Positions 7,330-15,204 of a stretch of 36,404 bases of DNA are shown here, piece after piece (within the stretch, counting starts at the first letter, position 1; each line of letters starts with the position of its first letter). The notes under the pieces are model-generated. The model did not search any database and was not told where the DNA came from. It was given only the letters and a program-made list of their open reading frames with translations. A program made the translations under genes and the position numbers. The stretch is from JAWVFK01 sp033856175. GTDB taxonomy: Bacteria; Actinomycetota; Thermoleophilia; Solirubrobacterales; 70-9. The stretch covers positions 1 through 36,404 of the forward strand of contig JAWVFK010000033.1 of the NCBI GenBank assembly GCA_033856175.1. Direction: 5' to 3'.

Positions 7330-8138
7330 GCGAGTCCCGCCGCCAGCACGAGACGATGCGGCGGGTCCTCTGGGCGCTGCCCTGGATCGCCTTCGCGATC
7401 GCGATCGTGGTCGCCGGTGGTCTGCCGTTCGCCGTCGCCCTCGTCGCCCTCGGCGTGATCGGCCTGCGTGAGCTGTTCGCGATGGTCGAGCACCTGCGCC
7501 CGCTCGCCCCGGCGGCCTACCTCGTGCTGGCGGCGATGATCCTCGCTGCGCATTTCGGCGACCAGTTCCAGATCCTGCTCTTCGCCGCGCTCGGCTTCCC
7601 GCTGATGTTCGTTCTGGCCGCCCGGCGCAGGGAGCGCGAGGGGATCACGGTCTCGCTCGCGGTCACCGTCTTCGGCATCGCCTGGATCGGGCTGCCGCTC
7701 GTCCACACGGTCCTGCTGCGCGACCTGCCTCTTCACGGCGGCGCCCTGCTGATCGACGTCCTGATCGGCACCTTCGTCGGCGACACCGCCGCCTATGGCG
7801 CCGGCCGCCTGTTCGGCAGCCGCAGGATCACGCCGCGCCTCTCGCCGAACAAGACTCTCGAGGGCCTGATCGGCGGCCTGATCGGCGGCACCTTCGCCTT
7901 CTGGTTCGCGGGCCTCTACCAGGACTGGCTCTCGGGGATCGACGCGCTGACGATGGGCGCCTGCATCGCCGCGCTGGCGCCGATCGGCGACCTCTTCGCC
8001 TCGATGATCAAGCGCGACCTCGACGTCAAGGACACCGGCCGGATCTTCGGCCCCCACGGCGGCCTGATCGACCGCCTCGACGCCGCCTTCTTCACGATCG
8101 TCGCCGGCTACTACCTGGCGCTGGCGCTCGTCTACTAG
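7326..8138 (+). CDS. cdsA: Phosphatidate cytidylyltransferase
   Basis: A 270-residue multi-pass membrane enzyme that makes CDP-diacylglycerol from phosphatidate and CTP. About seven hydrophobic segments are visible. The CdsA signature is complete near the C-terminus: LSPNKTLEGLIGG, then SMIKRDLDVKDTGRIFGPHG and GLIDRLDA. The start is the GTG at 7326, which overlaps the uppS stop (GTGA); an in-frame ATG ten codons on is the alternative. Its product feeds the pgsA-type enzyme at 12984. Confidence 0.95.
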   Translation: MSESRRQHETMRRVLWALPWIAFAIAIVVAGGLPFAVALVALGVIGLRELFAMVEHLRPLAPAAYLVLAAMILAAHFGDQFQILLFAALGFPLMFVLAARRREREGITVSLAVTVFGIAWIGLPLVHTVLLRDLPLHGGALLIDVLIGTFVGDTAAYGAGRLFGSRRITPRLSPNKTLEGLIGGLIGGTFAFWFAGLYQDWLSGIDALTMGACIAALAPIGDLFASMIKRDLDVKDTGRIFGPHGGLIDRLDAAFFTIVAGYYLALALVY

Positions 8139-8162
8139 CGCCAGCCGGCTCGGCGCGATGCC

Positions 8163-8168
8163 TAGACT
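8163..8168 (+). promoter_or_regulatory. Putative -10 box of dxr (leaderless)
   Basis: TAGACT ends six bases before the dxr ATG. No SD sequence lies in the gap. No convincing -35 element is seen. Confidence 0.5.
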
Positions 8169-8174
8169 CAGGCG

Positions 8175-9311
8175 ATGAGAAAGCTCTTGATCCTCGGGTC
8201 GACCGGATCGGTCGGCTGCCAGGCGCTCGATGTCGTCGGCCGCTCCGACGAGCTCGAGCTGGTCGGCCTCGCGGCCGGTTCCGATGCCGAGGGCCTGCTT
8301 GCCCAGGCGCGCGAGCACGGCGTCAAGCGGGTCGCCCTGGCCGGCGAGCCCGTCGGCGCGGCGGCCGAGGGCTTCGACGGCGAGGTGCTCCACGGCAGCG
8401 AAGGCATCCGTGAGCTGGTCGCAACATCGGGCGCGGACCTCGTCCTCAACGGCATCGTCGGCTCAGCCGGCCTCGGCCCGACGATCGTCGCGCTCAGCGA
8501 GGGCATCGACGTCGCGCTGGCCAACAAGGAGTCGCTGGTGATCGGCGGCGAGCTCGTGACCCAGCTCGCCGAGGCGACCGGCGCGCGGCTGCTGCCCGTC
8601 GACTCGGAGCACTCGGCGCTCCACCAGCTGATCGCCGGGCAGCGGCCGGGGACCGTCGACCGGCTGGTGCTGACCGCGTCGGGCGGCCCCTTCCGCGGGC
8701 GCGACGACCTCGACGGCGTCACGGTCGAGGAGGCGCTGGCGCATCCGACCTGGGAGATGGGCGGGCGGATCTCGATCGACTGCGCGACGCTGATGAACAA
8801 GGGCTTCGAGACGATCGAGGCCCACCACCTCTTCGGGGTGCCCTACGAGCGGATCGAGGTCGTCGTCCACCCGCAGTCGATCGTCCACTCGCTGATCGAC
8901 CTCAACGACGGTGCGACGCTGGCGCACATGGGCCATCCCGACATGCGCGTGCCGATCTCCTACGCGCTCCACTACCCCGAGCGCGCCGACGTGCCGGTGC
9001 CGCGCCTTAACCTCGCCGAGATCGCCGAGCTCAGCTTCGAGGCGCCAGACCTCGATGCCTTCCCCTGCCTGCGGCTGGCCCGTGAGGCGGGTCAGGCGGG
9101 GGGGACGGCTCCCTGCGTCCTCAACGCTGCCGACGAGGTCGCCGTCGAGGCGTTCCTGGCGGGCAGGATCGGCTTCACCGAGATCGCCCGCCTCGTCGAG
9201 GAGGCCCTCGAAGCCATACCCCTCGAGCAGCTGACCAGCTTCGACCATCTCTTTGCCGCCGACGCCGCCGCCCGCGAGCACTGCCGCGGCCGGCTCGAGG
9301 CAGCCGCATGA
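8175..9311 (+). CDS. dxr: 1-deoxy-D-xylulose 5-phosphate reductoisomerase
   Basis: A 378-residue enzyme of the MEP isoprenoid pathway that converts DXP to MEP using NADPH. Clear motifs are the nucleotide-binding ILGSTGSVGCQALDVV, ALANKESLVIGGELV, the metal-binding LPVDSEHSALHQLI, LTASGGPFRG, HPTWEMGGRISIDCATLMNK with FETIEAHHLF, and HPQSIVHSLIDLNDG. It shares a coupled operon with rseP (ATGA overlap), and ispG follows, so two MEP-pathway genes sit together. Confidence 0.97.
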   Translation: MRKLLILGSTGSVGCQALDVVGRSDELELVGLAAGSDAEGLLAQAREHGVKRVALAGEPVGAAAEGFDGEVLHGSEGIRELVATSGADLVLNGIVGSAGLGPTIVALSEGIDVALANKESLVIGGELVTQLAEATGARLLPVDSEHSALHQLIAGQRPGTVDRLVLTASGGPFRGRDDLDGVTVEEALAHPTWEMGGRISIDCATLMNKGFETIEAHHLFGVPYERIEVVVHPQSIVHSLIDLNDGATLAHMGHPDMRVPISYALHYPERADVPVPRLNLAEIAELSFEAPDLDAFPCLRLAREAGQAGGTAPCVLNAADEVAVEAFLAGRIGFTEIARLVEEALEAIPLEQLTSFDHLFAADAAAREHCRGRLEAAA

Positions 9312-10375
9312 GCTGGTTCCTGGCCTTCGCCGGCTTCTCGGCGCTCGTCATCCTCCACGAGCTCGGCCACTTCATCGTCGCCAAGAAGGTCGGCATGCGG
9401 GTCGAGCGCTTCTTCCTCTTCTTCCCGCCCAAGCTCTGGAGCGTCCAGCGCGGTGAGACCGAGTACGGGATCGGCGCGATCCCGGCGGGGGGCTTCGTGA
9501 AGATCACCGGCATGAACCCCGACGAGGAGCTGACGCCCGAGGTCGCCAGCCGCGCCTACTACAACCAGCCGGTCTGGAAGCGGATCGCGGTCATCCTCGC
9601 CGGCCCGGCGATGAACCTGCTCGTCTGCTTCGCCATCCTGTTCGTCCTCGCCTTCGGCGTCCGCGAGGCGACGACCGGCGTCGCCCGGGTGACTCCGGGC
9701 ACGCCCGCCGCAGGCGCGCTGAGAGCCGGTGACCGCGTCATTGCGATCGACGGCGTCCGCGGCAACCAGGTCGCCCTCGCCAGGCAGCTCGGCCACCATC
9801 GCTGCGCCGGCCCGCAGCGCGACGGCTGCCGCGCGGCCACCCCCGCGAAGGTGGAGCTGCTGCGCGCAGGCCACCGGCTGACGCTCGAGATACGGCCCTT
9901 CTTCGACGCCGCCGCAGGGCGCCAGCGGCTCGGCTTCGAGTTCGCCAGCCGGCCGCTTCATCCCTCGCCGTTGCGCGCCGCCGGCATCTCTGCGCAGTTC
10001 ATGGGCGACGTGACGACGAAGACGGTAGGCGTCATCGCCCGCCTCTTCGACGCCAAGCAGCGCGAGCAGGTCTCGGGGATCGTCGGCGGCTACGAGGCGA
10101 CGCGGCAGGCGATCCAGTTCGACGCCCGCCAGGCGCTGACGCTGATCGCGGTGATCAGCCTCTCGCTCGCCGTCATCAACCTGTTCCCGTTTCTGCCTCT
10201 CGATGGCGGCCATATCTTCTGGAGCTTGGTCGAGAAGGTTCGCGGCCGCCCGGTCTCGTTCAGGGTGATGGAGCGGGCCGGCGCGGTCGGCTTCGCGCTC
10301 GTGCTGATGCTCTTCTTCGTCGGCCTCTCGAACGACATCGGCAGGCTGACCGGGCAGGGCTTCGGCGTCCACTAA
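9308..10375 (+). CDS. rseP: RseP/RIP family site-2 membrane metalloprotease
   Basis: A 355-residue intramembrane zinc protease. HELGH (residues 17-21) lies in the first helix, GIGAIPAGGFVKITGM follows, and a PDZ domain spans about 120-205. The second zinc-ligand motif NLFPFLPLDGGHI has its aspartate at 299. The family cleaves anti-sigma factors and clears signal-peptide remnants. The PDZ region has an insertion with two cysteines (near 158 and 166), which could form a disulfide outside the membrane. The ATG overlaps the dxr stop. The dxr-rseP-ispG order is typical of actinobacteria. Confidence 0.95.
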   Translation: MSWFLAFAGFSALVILHELGHFIVAKKVGMRVERFFLFFPPKLWSVQRGETEYGIGAIPAGGFVKITGMNPDEELTPEVASRAYYNQPVWKRIAVILAGPAMNLLVCFAILFVLAFGVREATTGVARVTPGTPAAGALRAGDRVIAIDGVRGNQVALARQLGHHRCAGPQRDGCRAATPAKVELLRAGHRLTLEIRPFFDAAAGRQRLGFEFASRPLHPSPLRAAGISAQFMGDVTTKTVGVIARLFDAKQREQVSGIVGGYEATRQAIQFDARQALTLIAVISLSLAVINLFPFLPLDGGHIFWSLVEKVRGRPVSFRVMERAGAVGFALVLMLFFVGLSNDIGRLTGQGFGVH

Positions 10376-10420
10376 CAACGTCCGGGCAGTCGTCCCTGCG
10401 GGCGCGAGCGGGCCCGCCGG

Positions 10421-10426
10421 TACCCT
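10421..10426 (+). promoter_or_regulatory. Putative -10 box of ispG (leaderless)
   Basis: TACCCT ends six bases before the ATG at 10433. This favours that ATG over the in-frame GTG at 10427, which directly follows the box. Confidence 0.5.
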
Positions 10427-10432
10427 GTGGGC

Positions 10433-11734
10433 ATGGCCTCGAAGCGGCAGATCTTCGTCGGCAGCGTGCCGATCGGCGGCGGCGCTCCCGTCGCCGTGCA
10501 GACGATGACCAAGACCGAGACCGCCAACCTGGCGGCGACGATGAAGCAGATCCACGAGGTCGCCGAGGCCGGGGCGGATCTCGTCCGCGTCGCCGTGCCC
10601 CGCGACGAGGACGTCGAGGCGCTGAAGACGGTCGTCGTCGAGTCGCCGATCCCGGTGATCGCCGACATCCACTTCAACTACACGCTGGCGCTGAAGGCGA
10701 TCGACGCCGGCGCCCACTGCATTCGCCTCAACCCCGGCAACATCGGCGGCCCCGACAAGGTTGCCCAAGTCGCCGAGAGGGCGACGGCCGCGGGGGTGCC
10801 GATGCGGATCGGCGTCAACTCGGGCTCGCTGCCCAAGTACCTGCACGCGCTCGAGCGCGAGAGCCCGGTCGAAGCGCTCGTCGCCGCGGCGGTCGAGTTC
10901 GTCGAGCTGATGGAGAGCCTGCGCTTCGAGAACTTCAAGGTCTCGATCAAGTCGACCAATGTGCCGAACACGATCGCCGCCAACCGCCTGCTCGCCGCGA
11001 AGATCGACTACCCGCTGCACCTCGGTATCACCGAGGCCGGCACGAAGTGGTCGGGGTCGCTGAAGTCGGCGGTCGGCCTGGGAACGCTGCTCGCCGACGG
11101 CGTCGGCGACACGATCCGAATAAGCCTCTCGACCTTCCACGCCGAGGAGGAGGTCAAGGTCGCCTGGGAGATCCTCAAGGCGCTGCAGCTGCGTGAGCGC
11201 GGGCCGGTGCTGATCGCCTGCCCGACCTGCGGCCGGCTGCAGTTCGACATGGACACCGTCGTCGCCGAGATCGAGCAGCGGCTCGAGTCCTACGAGGACC
11301 CGATCGAGGTCGCGGTGCTCGGCTGTGCCGTCAACGGCATCGGCGAGGCCTCGCACGCAGACTTCGGCATCACCGGGGCCCGCAACGAGGGCCTGATCTT
11401 CGCCCATGGCAAGCCGCTGCGGAAGGTGCCGCAGGCCGAGCTGGTCGAGGCCCTGTTCGACGAGATCGACAAGTCGATCGAGCGTGGCAAGGTGGAGACC
11501 GACGCCGCCAAGGTGCGCGAGGGCGCCGAGTGGCTGGCGAAGATCGAGGAGGAGAACGCCGACGAGCTGACGCCGGAGCGGATCGCCCAGATGGAGGCCG
11601 CCGCCGCGAAGGCCGACGGGGGCGACGCCGAGCCGCTGCCGACCCTGAAGCCAGTCAAGCCGCCGGTCAAGCCGCGAGTCGAGCTCGACGAAGAAGCCTC
11701 GCCGGTCGCCGGTCGCCGCTTCACCCGCGCCTAG
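10433..11734 (+). CDS. ispG: 4-hydroxy-3-methylbut-2-enyl diphosphate synthase
   Basis: A 433-residue IspG (GcpE), which converts MEcPP to HMBPP with a [4Fe-4S] cluster. The N-terminal TIM barrel includes VGSVPIGGGAPVAVQTMTKT, PVIADIHFNY and CIRLNPGNIGG. The cluster ligands are in IACPTCGRLQFD and VLGCAVNGIGEASHADFGI. After the normal end of the family (about residue 365) there is an extra charged, Pro/Lys-rich tail of about 60 residues. The start at 10433 is chosen over 10427 because of the TACCCT box six bases upstream. It is followed by a hairpin repeat. Confidence 0.96.
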   Translation: MASKRQIFVGSVPIGGGAPVAVQTMTKTETANLAATMKQIHEVAEAGADLVRVAVPRDEDVEALKTVVVESPIPVIADIHFNYTLALKAIDAGAHCIRLNPGNIGGPDKVAQVAERATAAGVPMRIGVNSGSLPKYLHALERESPVEALVAAAVEFVELMESLRFENFKVSIKSTNVPNTIAANRLLAAKIDYPLHLGITEAGTKWSGSLKSAVGLGTLLADGVGDTIRISLSTFHAEEEVKVAWEILKALQLRERGPVLIACPTCGRLQFDMDTVVAEIEQRLESYEDPIEVAVLGCAVNGIGEASHADFGITGARNEGLIFAHGKPLRKVPQAELVEALFDEIDKSIERGKVETDAAKVREGAEWLAKIEEENADELTPERIAQMEAAAAKADGGDAEPLPTLKPVKPPVKPRVELDEEASPVAGRRFTRA

Positions 11735-11749
11735 CGCTCCCAGCCACCC

Positions 11750-11781
11750 GGCGCTAGCGGACGCGAAGCGGAGCAGCCGCC
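11750..11781. repeat. Hairpin repeat, copy 1 (conserved 14-base core)
   Basis: The core GGACGCGAAGCGGA (11759-11772) is flanked by arms GGCGCTAGC (11750-11758) and GCAGCCGCC (11773-11781) that can pair with small bulges. The core contains GCGAAGC, known as an unusually stable DNA mini-hairpin. An identical core lies at 33194-33207 with different but again complementary arms. It sits between ispG and proS. It could be a dispersed REP-like element or a termination/processing hairpin; there is no T-run here. Confidence 0.55.
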
Positions 11782-11791
11782 GGATGATGGT

Positions 11792-11797
11792 TAAGCT
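11792..11797 (+). promoter_or_regulatory. Putative -10 box of proS (leaderless)
   Basis: TAAGCT ends eight bases before the proS ATG with no SD between them, following the spacing seen at dxr and ispG. Confidence 0.5.
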
Positions 11798-11805
11798 CGC
11801 GCGCG

Positions 11806-12978
11806 ATGACCCGCCTTTCGAATCTGTTCCTGCCGACGTTGAAGGAGGCGCCTGCCGACGCCGAGGCGGTTTCGCACGTCCTGATGGTCAGGGCGGGGCT
11901 GATCCGCCAGCTCGGCGCCGGCCTCTGGACCTACCTGCCGGCAGGCCTGCGCGTACTGCGCAAGGTCGAGGCGATCATCCGCGAGGAGATGGTCGAGGCC
12001 GGGGCCCAGGAGATGCTGATGCCGGTGCTGCAGCCGGCCGAGCTCTGGCAGCGCACCGGCCGCTACGACATCCCGGAGATGTTCAAGCTGCGCGACCGCA
12101 AGGAGTCGGATCTCGTCCTGGCGATGACGCACGAGGAGGCGGTCACCTTCCACGTCGCTCGCGAGGTCCGCTCCTACCGCGACCTGCCGCTCGTCCTCTT
12201 CCACATCCAGACGAAGGAGCGCGACGAGCCACGACCCCGCGCCGGCGTCCTGCGGACGCGCGAGTTCGCGATGAAGGACGCCTACAGCTTCGACCGCGAC
12301 GAGGCGGGGCTCGAGCGCAACTACCAGCGCCAGATCGAGGCCTACGACCGGATCTTCGACCGCTGCGGGCTGCGCTGGCTGCGGGTCGCCTCAGACGTCG
12401 GAATGATGGGCGGCAAGGAGGCGCACGAGTACATGGCGCCATGCGCGGCCGGCGAGGACGAGGTCGACGGCGAGCCGGCGATCGAGATCGCCAACATCTT
12501 CAAGCTCGGGACGCGCTACTCGGAGCCGCTCGGCGCGACCTTCCTCGACGAGAAGGGCGAGGAGCGGCCGATCGTCATGGGCTGCTACGGGATCGGCCCG
12601 GCGCGCGTCGTCGCTGCGGCGATCGAGCAGGGCGCCGACAAGAAGGGAATCGTCTGGCCCCGCGCGCTCGCGCCGTGGCAGATTCACCTGGTCGGCCTCG
12701 GCAGCGAGGGCGACGACGAGCACGCCGCCGCCGAGCGGATCTACGACGATCTGCGCGCGCAGGGGGTGGAGGTCCTCTACGACGATCGCGACGCCGGGAC
12801 GGGCCAGAAGCTCACCGACGCCGAGCTGCTCGGCTGCCCGCTGCGGCTGACGGTCGGACGGCGGGCCCTCGCCGAAGGCAAGGTCGAGGCCCAGCTGCGG
12901 CGCTCGGGGGAGGACAGCAAGCTCGACGCCGGCGAGGCCGCCGCCGCGGCGCTGGAGCTGCTCGAGGGCGTTGAATAG
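11806..12978 (+). CDS. proS: Prolyl-tRNA synthetase lacking the INS editing domain
   Basis: A 390-residue class II aminoacyl-tRNA synthetase charging tRNA-Pro. Present are the N-terminal block HVLMVRAGLIRQLGAGLWTY, the motif 2 region RTREFAMKDAYSF, the proline pocket IANIFKLGTRYSEPLGA, motif 3 GCYGIGPARVVAAAIEQ, and an anticodon-binding domain from about residue 285. Most bacterial ProS proteins are about 570 residues, with a roughly 180-residue INS editing domain between motifs 2 and 3. Here HEYMAPCAAGEDEVDGEPA runs almost directly into IANIFKLG, so INS is missing, as in the short alphaproteobacterial forms. Removal of mischarged Ala-tRNA-Pro would need a separate protein. Confidence 0.94.
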   Translation: MTRLSNLFLPTLKEAPADAEAVSHVLMVRAGLIRQLGAGLWTYLPAGLRVLRKVEAIIREEMVEAGAQEMLMPVLQPAELWQRTGRYDIPEMFKLRDRKESDLVLAMTHEEAVTFHVAREVRSYRDLPLVLFHIQTKERDEPRPRAGVLRTREFAMKDAYSFDRDEAGLERNYQRQIEAYDRIFDRCGLRWLRVASDVGMMGGKEAHEYMAPCAAGEDEVDGEPAIEIANIFKLGTRYSEPLGATFLDEKGEERPIVMGCYGIGPARVVAAAIEQGADKKGIVWPRALAPWQIHLVGLGSEGDDEHAAAERIYDDLRAQGVEVLYDDRDAGTGQKLTDAELLGCPLRLTVGRRALAEGKVEAQLRRSGEDSKLDAGEAAAAALELLEGVE

Positions 12979-12983
12979 GGCCG

Positions 12984-13616
12984 TTGGCTAGGCAGGAACG
13001 CCGACTCAGCAGGCGCCGGCTCGTCGGTCTCGACCGCTCCGGGCCGAACCCCCGCCAGACGCGAGCGGGCGAGCCGCTGCGCCCCTGGACGCTCCCCAAC
13101 GCGATCGGCTACGCCCGGCTGGCCGCGCTGCCGGTCTTCACCTATATCGCCTTCCGCTCCGGCGACGGCCGCGATACGGCGGCGACGATCATCTACGCCT
13201 GCGTCTCCTGGGGCGACTACTTCGACGGCATGCTCGCCCGCGTCACCGGCCAGTACAGCCGCATGGGGGCGCTGCTCGACCCGGTCGTCGACCGCCTGAC
13301 CGTGCTCGCAGGCGCCGCGGTCTGCTGGCACTTCGAGCTGCTGCCGCGCTGGGGCCTCGCCGTGCTGGCCGCTCGGGAGCTGGCGACGATCGTGCTCGCC
13401 GAGCTGGCGCTGCGCCGGGGCCTCGAGCTCGAGATCAACTGGCTCGGCCGGATCGCCGTCTGGCCGATCATGACGGCGATCTTCTTCGCCATGGTCCTCG
13501 AGGGCTGGGTGCCGGCGGCGCTGCTCTACCTCGGCCTGGCGATCTCGATCCTCGCGACCTTTCTCTATGCTCGCGCCGGGCTCAGGGGGGCGCGGGCTGC
13601 AAGCGGCAGTGCATGA
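12984..13616 (+). CDS. pgsA: CDP-alcohol phosphatidyltransferase (PgsA-like)
   Basis: A 210-residue membrane enzyme with the complete CDP-alcohol phosphotransferase signature: GDYFDGMLAR, then GALLDPVVDR, giving the D, DG, AR, G, D and D positions that bind metal and CDP-lipid. WTLPNAIGYARL is the usual start of the first helix; five to six helices follow. It probably makes phosphatidylglycerophosphate, but cardiolipin or phosphatidylinositol-type activity cannot be excluded. The TTG at 12984 is the only upstream start and gives an unusual basic 30-residue lead-in, so the true start is uncertain. The proS stop lies five bases upstream. Confidence 0.85.
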   Translation: MARQERRLSRRRLVGLDRSGPNPRQTRAGEPLRPWTLPNAIGYARLAALPVFTYIAFRSGDGRDTAATIIYACVSWGDYFDGMLARVTGQYSRMGALLDPVVDRLTVLAGAAVCWHFELLPRWGLAVLAARELATIVLAELALRRGLELEINWLGRIAVWPIMTAIFFAMVLEGWVPAALLYLGLAISILATFLYARAGLRGARAASGSA

Positions 13617-13620
13617 ACGC

Positions 13621-13683
13621 TCAAGCTCAACTTGAACCTTTTTGGCGCGAACCTATAATGGCCCAACCCTCCGGAGGAGCCCC
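13621..13683 (+). promoter_or_regulatory. Strong promoter and RBS of the rsiG-like/FHA/merR operon
   Basis: TTGAAC (13632-13637), a 16-base spacer and a perfect TATAAT (13654-13659) form the best housekeeping promoter in the window. An inverted repeat, TCAAG (13621-13625) and CTTGA (13631-13635), overlaps the -35 and could be an operator or the weak end of the pgsA transcript, since TTTTT follows at 13639-13643. The SD GGAGGAG (13673-13679) lies four bases before the ATG at 13684, so this unit has a conventional leader. Confidence 0.8.
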
Positions 13684-13953
13684 ATGGACGAAGAGACCTT
13701 TCCCGATATCGGCGCACTCAGCGACGCAGAGCTGCGCCAGCTGATCGACGAGCTCACGAACGACGAGCGGGAGGTCTCCTACCGCCGCCGGCTGCTGCAC
13801 GGCAAGATCGACATCCTCCGAGCCGAGCTCGTCAACCGCCTGCGCCAGAAGCGCGAGGCGGGGGAGTCGGTCATCAGCGGCGATGACGTCAAGAAGCTGA
13901 CCGAGATTCTCGCCGGCAAGGCAATGCCCGAGAGCGACAACGGCGGCAAGTGA
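13684..13953 (+). CDS. RsiG-like protein with a single c-di-GMP-type motif
   Basis: An 89-residue, highly charged helical protein without membrane segments. Residues 28-43 read E-x3-S-x2-R-x3-H-x3-D (E28, S32, R35, H39, D43), within VSYRRRLLHGKIDIL. This matches the E(X)3S(X)2R(X)3Q(X)3D motif of RsiG, the anti-sigma factor that holds WhiG in a c-di-GMP-dependent way in Streptomyces, except that His replaces Gln. Single-motif RsiG proteins acting as homodimers have been described from Rubrobacter, so one motif fits a deep actinobacterium. It is first in an operon with an FHA and a MerR gene, behind a strong promoter and SD. Function is inferred from the motif only. Confidence 0.7.
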   Translation: MDEETFPDIGALSDAELRQLIDELTNDEREVSYRRRLLHGKIDILRAELVNRLRQKREAGESVISGDDVKKLTEILAGKAMPESDNGGK

Positions 13954-13969
13954 GCCTGAGCCGCGCCCG

Positions 13970-14440
13970 ATGAGCGTTCACTGCCCTGAGTGCGGCTTCG
14001 TCAACAGCGAGGGCGCCAACTACTGCCAGAAGTGCGGCGCCTACCTCTCGCGGCCCGAGAGCGGTGAGCCGCCGACGACGATGACCTACAAGGTCGACGA
14101 CACCGGCGAGCTGCATCCGGTCGACATCGACCAGGAGGTCCAGAGCAGCGGCGCCGCGCTGGTCATCCGCTCCGGCGGCGGCCGTGCCGGCGAGAGCTTC
14201 ACGATCGAGCAGGAGAAGACGAGCATCGGCCGCAGCCCCGACGCCGGCGTCTTCCTCGACGACGTCACCGTCTCGCGCAACCACGCGCTGATCGTCCGCC
14301 GCGCCGACGGCCTCCACATCGACGACCTCGGCTCGCTCAACGGCACCTACGTCAACCGACGCCGGATCGAGTCCCACCGCCTCGACGACGGCGACGAGAT
14401 CCAGATCGGCAAATACAAGCTCAGCTTCCTGGAGCGTTGA
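13970..14440 (+). CDS. Zinc-ribbon FHA domain protein, GarA/OdhI-like
   Basis: A 156-residue cytoplasmic protein. Residues 5-22 form a zinc ribbon (CPEC and CQKC: C5, C8, C19, C22). A short linker with adjacent threonines (EPPTTMTYKVDD) resembles the position of the phosphorylated ETT motif in GarA/OdhI. An FHA domain covers about 60-155 with TSIGRSPDAGV, VSRNHALIVR, DLGSLNGTYVNRRRI and GDEIQIGKYKL. FHA domains bind phosphothreonine. GarA and OdhI control 2-oxoglutarate metabolism under Ser/Thr kinase control. The next gene is an FtsR-like MerR regulator, as in mycobacteria and corynebacteria, which supports the GarA-like call. The zinc ribbon is an addition relative to GarA. Confidence 0.85.
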   Translation: MSVHCPECGFVNSEGANYCQKCGAYLSRPESGEPPTTMTYKVDDTGELHPVDIDQEVQSSGAALVIRSGGGRAGESFTIEQEKTSIGRSPDAGVFLDDVTVSRNHALIVRRADGLHIDDLGSLNGTYVNRRRIESHRLDDGDEIQIGKYKLSFLER

Positions 14441-14442
14441 GC

Positions 14443-15204
14443 ATGGGCGTGCGCGAGCGACATCTGCCGGGCGCCGAACGGGCGGCGGCGAAGCGGTCCT
14501 CGGACTCGCGGCCGCGCAAGGCGCTGACGATCGGCGCCGTCTGCAAGATCCTCAGCCAGGAGTTCGACGACCTCTCGATCTCGAAGATCCGCTACCTCGA
14601 GGACCAGAAGCTGCTGGCGCCACGGCGCACCCCCGGCGGCTATCGCCTCTACAGCCAGGCCGACGTCGACCGGTTGAGGACGATCCTGCGCCTCCAGCGC
14701 GACGAGTTCCTGCCGCTGCGGGTGATCCGCCAGGAGCTGGCCTCGGGCGCTCTCGAGCAGCAGGAGGGCGGCGTTCCGAGCGCCGGCGCGATGCGCCGCG
14801 TCACCTCGGTCGCCGCCTCGACGAGCAACCTGACGATCGAGCAGCTGATGGAGGAGACCGCCGCCGGCGCCGACCTGATCAAGGAGCTCGAGGACTTCGG
14901 CATCGTCCAGTCGACGCTCAACGAGGACAACGTCCGCACCTACGACGAGACCGACCGCGAGATCGTCCGCGCCGCCGCCGAGCTCGCCCGCTTCGGCGTC
15001 GCCGGCCGCAACCTCAAGGTCTTTCGCACCTCGGCCGACCGCGAGGCGGCGCTGCTCGAGCAGGTGCTCGGGCCGACGCTGCGCTCCCGCAACCCGGCCC
15101 GTCGCCGCGAGGCGCTCGACAACCTCGAGAGCATGGCCGCGGTGATCAGCCAGCTCAAGCACCTGCTCCTCGTTCGAGACCTTCGCCGTTTCACGGACGA
15201 ATAG
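14443..15204 (+). CDS. ftsR: MerR family transcriptional regulator, FtsR-like
   Basis: About 253 residues. A basic N-terminus is followed by a MerR-type winged HTH (about 28-100) with LTIGAVCKILSQEF, SISKIRYLEDQKLL, RTPGGYRLYSQADVDRLR and a second conserved part in LQRDEFLPLRVIRQEL. The C-terminal half (about 120-250) is a helical effector or dimer domain without a cysteine metal site. Size, HTH and position directly after a GarA-like FHA gene match FtsR of Corynebacterium (Rv1828 in Mycobacterium), a regulator of ftsZ. A TTG at 14437 overlaps the FHA stop and could be the start two codons earlier. The stop overlaps a strong SD for the next gene. Confidence 0.8.
   Translation: MGVRERHLPGAERAAAKRSSDSRPRKALTIGAVCKILSQEFDDLSISKIRYLEDQKLLAPRRTPGGYRLYSQADVDRLRTILRLQRDEFLPLRVIRQELASGALEQQEGGVPSAGAMRRVTSVAASTSNLTIEQLMEETAAGADLIKELEDFGIVQSTLNEDNVRTYDETDREIVRAAAELARFGVAGRNLKVFRTSADREAALLEQVLGPTLRSRNPARRREALDNLESMAAVISQLKHLLLVRDLRRFTDE

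Noticed and set aside
9092..11407. 771-codon open frame on the - strand
   Set aside because: It is antisense to dxr, rseP and ispG, which are unmistakable. Its composition (Arg/Asp/Gly/Ala-rich, no domain pattern) is that of a frame shadow in GC-rich DNA.
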